Below are positions 58,225 through 64,000 of a DNA stretch of 64,000 bases, in pieces. Origin of the DNA: Pseudomonas sp. Seg1 (GTDB lineage Bacteria; Pseudomonadota; Gammaproteobacteria; Pseudomonadales; Pseudomonadaceae). Every line of letters begins with the position of its first letter. Positions within the stretch are counted from its first letter, which is position 1. The notes beneath the pieces were generated by a model, which ran no database searches, was not told the DNA's origin, and saw nothing but the letters and a program-made list of their open reading frames with translations. A program made the position numbers and the translations under genes. The DNA lies in NCBI RefSeq assembly GCF_018326005.1, contig NZ_AP021903.1, positions 4,448,501-4,512,500 on the forward strand. Direction: 5' to 3'.

Positions 58225-58896
58225 ATGTCCCGTTATTTCTTCTTCGCGCTGTTGTTGCTGACGGCGTTACTCAGCGGCTGCGCCACACAAATAGACGTGG
58301 CACTCAACGCAACACCCGATCCGGATTATCAATTCGACCGCAAGGCCACTGTACTGGTGACCTCTGCAGGCGGCAGCGATGAAAACGCACTTAATGCCCG
58401 TTACTATCTTCGCGATATGGTCAACGCGCTGAAAGACAGGGGGTTTCTGGAGGTGTATACCGACGCCAGCCTGCCGAGGAACCATGCACCGATCAAAATG
58501 ACAGTCAGCCTTGATGTTGGCAGTCGACAGGTGACTTACCGCTACACCGCCACTGACTACGGGCAAGTGCCAACCAGTACCTCGACGGTGTGCAAGAACA
58601 TCAAGAAAAAAGAAGATCGACTGATCTGTACCAGCAAGCCAAACACCACTTATGGCCCTGTGGGGACTTCGGAGCGAACCGGTTACACCACCCTCAGCAC
58701 CTTCACCGCCACTGCCCGGGATGAAGTGAGCAAGCGCGCGGTCTACCTGCTCCGGGCTTCGTCCTACAACGATGACTGCCAAGCGGCCAAAGTCGAAGCC
58801 TTTCTGGTGGAACAAGGCCTGCAGAACCTCGACTTCCACGACCGTGTGCAACGCAACTACACGGTGACGATGCCCGAGGGTTATAGCTGCAAGTAG
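58225..58896 (+). CDS. Lipoprotein of unknown function
   Basis: A 223-residue protein with a signal peptide and lipobox LLSGC (Cys near residue 19), so probably attached to the outer or inner membrane. The mature part is polar, with Cys-rich stretches (TVCKNIKKKEDRLICTS) and an even strand pattern. I do not recognise its family; a DUF4136-like fold is one possibility by overall shape only. It lies 85 bases after the regulator gene and is convergent with the PBP2 gene. Confidence 0.7.
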   Translation: MSRYFFFALLLLTALLSGCATQIDVALNATPDPDYQFDRKATVLVTSAGGSDENALNARYYLRDMVNALKDRGFLEVYTDASLPRNHAPIKMTVSLDVGSRQVTYRYTATDYGQVPTSTSTVCKNIKKKEDRLICTSKPNTTYGPVGTSERTGYTTLSTFTATARDEVSKRAVYLLRASSYNDDCQAAKVEAFLVEQGLQNLDFHDRVQRNYTVTMPEGYSCK

Positions 58897-58950
58897 CCCG
58901 ATGGCCGCTTCCCGGCACAGGCGCAAACTGTGTCGGGAAGCGGTTGCCGG

Positions 58951-60843
58951 CTAAACGTGCGGATCACCAGGCGCTTTGGTCGGCGCCGCGTATTGCGGCT
59001 TGAGATGGCCATCCGGATCGAGCAACCAGGCATCCATGATCTGCCGCACGACGGGGCCGGCCACCCGACCGCCCGCTTCACCGTTCTCGATCATCACCGA
59101 AATCGCGATCTTCGGATGTTCAGCCGGTGCGAAGCCGACGAACAAGGCGTTGTCGCGGTGGCGCTCAAGCGTTTTCTCGCGGTTGTAGCGCTCACCCTGC
59201 TTGATCGCGACGACCTGCGCCGTGCCGCTCTTGCCGGCGATGCGGTATTGCGCCCCTGCCGCTGCCGCACGAGCAATGCCACGGGCATCGTGCATCACCA
59301 TCTGCATACCATGGTTGACCTGCTCCCAGTCGCGCGGATCCTTGAGGAGGATATTTGGCATCGGGTGCTCGTCGACCGGTGCGATGCCATCGACGGTCTT
59401 AGCCAAGTGCGGACGGTTCCACACGCCTTTGTTGGCGATCAACGCAGTGGCCTGTGCCAGTTGCAACGGTGTCACCTGCATGTAGCCCTGACCGATGCCG
59501 AGAATCACTGTCTCGCCCGGGAACCACGCCTGTCGCCGCGTCGCACGCTTCCAGGCCTGGGATGGCATCAGGCCGGGGGATTCTTCGAACATGTCCAGCG
59601 AGACTTTTTCGCCAAGGCCGAACATGGCCATGTAGTCATGCAGCCGATCAATGCCCAGCTTGTGCGCCAGGTCGTAGAAGTACGTATCGTTGGAGCGCAT
59701 GATCGCCGCGTCCATGTCTACCCAGCCATCGCCACTGTGGTTCCAGTTGCGGTACTTGTGATCGAAGTCCGGGAGTTGGTAGTAGCCCGGGTCGAACACT
59801 CGGGTCTGCGGCGTGACAACTCCGGCATCGAGCCCGGCAATGGCCACTTCCGGTTTGATCGTCGAGCCCGGTGCGTACAAGCCGCGCAGCACGCGATTGA
59901 AGAGTGGCCGGTCGATGGAGTCGCGCAGCGCCGAATATTCCTTGGAACTGATACCGGTGACAAACAGATTCGGGTCAAAACTCGGGTTGCTGACCATTGC
60001 CAGCACTTCCCCGGTGGACGGATCGAGCGCCACGACTGAACCACGACGATCACCGAGAGCAGCCTCGGCCGCTTCCTGCAGTTTGACGTCGAGACTCAGG
60101 ACAATGTTTTTACCCGGCACCGGGTCAGTGTGTTTAAGCACTCGCAACACACGGCCCTGGGCATTGGTTTCCACTTCTTCGTAACCGACGTGACCGTGCA
60201 ACTGCGCTTCGTAAAAACGCTCGATGCCGGTTTTACCGATGGACTGGGTACCGCGATATTCAACCGAATCGAGCGTCTTGGATTCTTTCTCGTTGATTCG
60301 GCCGACATAACCGATCGAGTGGGCAAAGTGCGCACCGAGTGGGTAATCGCGGACGAACTGCGGTTCAACATCTAGACCTGGTAGACGAAACTCATTGACC
60401 GCTAATACGGCAATCTGCTCCTCGGTCAGTTCATAGAACAGCGTCACCGGCGTGAACGGATGACGGGACTGTTTCATGGCCTTATCGAAGACTGCGCGAT
60501 CTTCGGCAGGCAAGTGGAGAAGATTGATGACCTCGTCCAGTTCCTGATTGACGTCCGTTGCGCGCTCGCGAGTGATGGTCAGATTGTAGCTGGGACGGTT
60601 ATCGGCCAATAGCACGCCGTTGCGGTCGTAGATCAGTCCGCGTGTCGGCGGGATCGGCAAGACATGTACGCGATTGTTTTCAGAGATGGTCGAGTGGTAG
60701 TCGAACTCTACCACTTGCAGGATGTACAACCGCACCACCAGGGCACAGCTGATAGCGAAGACAAACAAGGCGCAGGCGATCAACCGCTTGTTGACCAGAC
60801 GCGTCTCTTTTTCGTGATCCTTGATCGGGATTGGCTCAGGCAT
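58951..60843 (-). CDS. mrdA: Penicillin-binding protein 2 (stand-alone copy)
   Basis: A 630-residue class B transpeptidase that cross-links peptidoglycan during cell elongation. One membrane anchor (about residues 20-40) is followed by the pedestal domain, then the Ser in PGSTIKP near residue 330, the SND motif near 387 and KSGTAQV near 545. I chose the ATG at 60843 (MPEPIPIKDHEKETR); the frame runs 68 codons further upstream but into non-coding rrn-side DNA. It is not followed by rodA, as the PA4003 copy is, so it is probably a second PBP2. Confidence 0.9.
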   Translation of the reverse strand: MPEPIPIKDHEKETRLVNKRLIACALFVFAISCALVVRLYILQVVEFDYHSTISENNRVHVLPIPPTRGLIYDRNGVLLADNRPSYNLTITRERATDVNQELDEVINLLHLPAEDRAVFDKAMKQSRHPFTPVTLFYELTEEQIAVLAVNEFRLPGLDVEPQFVRDYPLGAHFAHSIGYVGRINEKESKTLDSVEYRGTQSIGKTGIERFYEAQLHGHVGYEEVETNAQGRVLRVLKHTDPVPGKNIVLSLDVKLQEAAEAALGDRRGSVVALDPSTGEVLAMVSNPSFDPNLFVTGISSKEYSALRDSIDRPLFNRVLRGLYAPGSTIKPEVAIAGLDAGVVTPQTRVFDPGYYQLPDFDHKYRNWNHSGDGWVDMDAAIMRSNDTYFYDLAHKLGIDRLHDYMAMFGLGEKVSLDMFEESPGLMPSQAWKRATRRQAWFPGETVILGIGQGYMQVTPLQLAQATALIANKGVWNRPHLAKTVDGIAPVDEHPMPNILLKDPRDWEQVNHGMQMVMHDARGIARAAAAGAQYRIAGKSGTAQVVAIKQGERYNREKTLERHRDNALFVGFAPAEHPKIAISVMIENGEAGGRVAGPVVRQIMDAWLLDPDGHLKPQYAAPTKAPGDPHV

Positions 60844-61026
60844 TTCTACAGCAACTCTTTGACATAAATGAGTGCCAATCCATAGGCATGACATCCGTCC
60901 GTGAAAAAACGAGCTGCACCATACCAAAAACTGCCCGGTCACTTCAGAACGTTTTTCCCCAATGGCAGCTCTGGTGACGACTGGACCCTCCGGGAATGAG
61001 GGAAAAACTTTCCTGCGGGCAAAACA

Positions 61027-61056
61027 AAACCCCAACTGCTTTCGCAATTGGGGTTT
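61027..61056 (-). terminator. rRNA operon terminator
   Basis: AAACCCCAA...TTGGGGTTT pairs around TGC-TTTC-GCA, 12 bases after the 5S rRNA. On the minus strand it ends the rrn transcript and is followed by TTTGTTTTG. Confidence 0.85.
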
Positions 61057-61067
61057 CGGAATTTAAT

Positions 61068-61183
61068 CTTGACGATGACCTACTCTCACATGGGGAAACC
61101 CCACACTACCATCGGCGATGCATCGTTTCACTGCTGAGTTCGGGATGGGATCAGGTGGTTCCAACGCTCTATGGTCGTCAAGA
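61068..61183 (-). rRNA. rrf: 5S ribosomal RNA
   Basis: On the minus strand it begins CTTGACGACCATAGAGCG and has GGAACCACCTGATCCCATCC and CCGAACTCAGCAGTGAAACG, the conserved 5S loops; it ends near GAGTAGGTCATCGTCAAG. About 116 nt; ends may be off by a few bases. It lies 155 bases after 23S with no tRNA between. Confidence 0.95.
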
Positions 61184-61338
61184 AATTCGGGTACTGAGTC
61201 GTGACCAGATGGCCTCGCTTCAGCAAATTGGGTATGTGACAGCTGTCGGTGTTTTGTGAACATCGAACTTTCGGTTCGTTTCGTCTTCACACACCGCAAT
61301 CTGGTCTCTTTTGAGTCTACAGATTGCTTGGGTGTTAT

Positions 61339-64000
<2,662 letters not shown>

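Overview
The window comes from a gamma-proteobacterium of the genus Pseudomonas, most likely the P. fluorescens group. Three things point there: gene content and order follow the P. aeruginosa PAO1 blocks PA2803-PA2810 and PA2986-PA3020 as I remember them; several REP/REPIN families typical of fluorescent pseudomonads sit between genes; and a probable RsmX regulatory RNA is present. No search was run, so all family names rest on motifs and remembered relatives.

Layout. 0-4.5 kb: the 3' end of a phosphonatase-like HAD gene, a DUF4404 gene, queF (queuosine synthesis), then a copper module of a periplasmic cupredoxin divergent from the copRS two-component system. 4.6-13.4 kb: lolCDE (lipoprotein release), a PilZ gene, a glycerophosphodiesterase, the transhydrogenase sthA, apbE without a nearby nqr operon, and a citrate-type MFS carrier. 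13.5-30.5 kb: gap; mfd-csiV followed by a SWIM/SNF2 helicase; a convergent psrA-(small ORF)-nagZ-MTIP unit that ends in a second, closely similar SWIM/SNF2 helicase; then lexA-sulA with two SOS boxes and two conserved small genes. 30.5-42.8 kb: topA, a DUF1653 gene, the beta-oxidation operon fadBA, an N-anchored hypothetical protein, a universal stress protein, the ABC-F ATPase uup and the lytic transglycosylase slt.

42.8-53.6 kb: a Fic protein, an MsbA-like ABC exporter, a 59-residue conserved protein, pdxB, the MATE pump pmpM, tusA, rlmM and acnA. 53.8-58.9 kb is the more accessory part: a GGA-rich sRNA (probable rsmX), an APH(6)-type kinase overlapping an AHSA1 protein, an ADP-ribosylglycohydrolase, an LprI-like protein, a frameshifted gene remnant, a DUF2975/XRE pair and an unknown lipoprotein. 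58.9-64 kb: a stand-alone PBP2 gene, then the 3' end of an rRNA operon on the minus strand (5S complete, 23S cut by the window edge).

Most of the window is core chromosome. I see no prophage, CRISPR array, transposase, integrase or tRNA gene, and no clear defence island. The items most worth checking are the probable rsmX RNA, the paired SWIM/SNF2 helicases, the Fic gene with its in-frame 12-bp repeat, a 37-codon ORF coupled to nagZ, a strong terminator between lolD and lolE, and a possible sRNA upstream of fadB.
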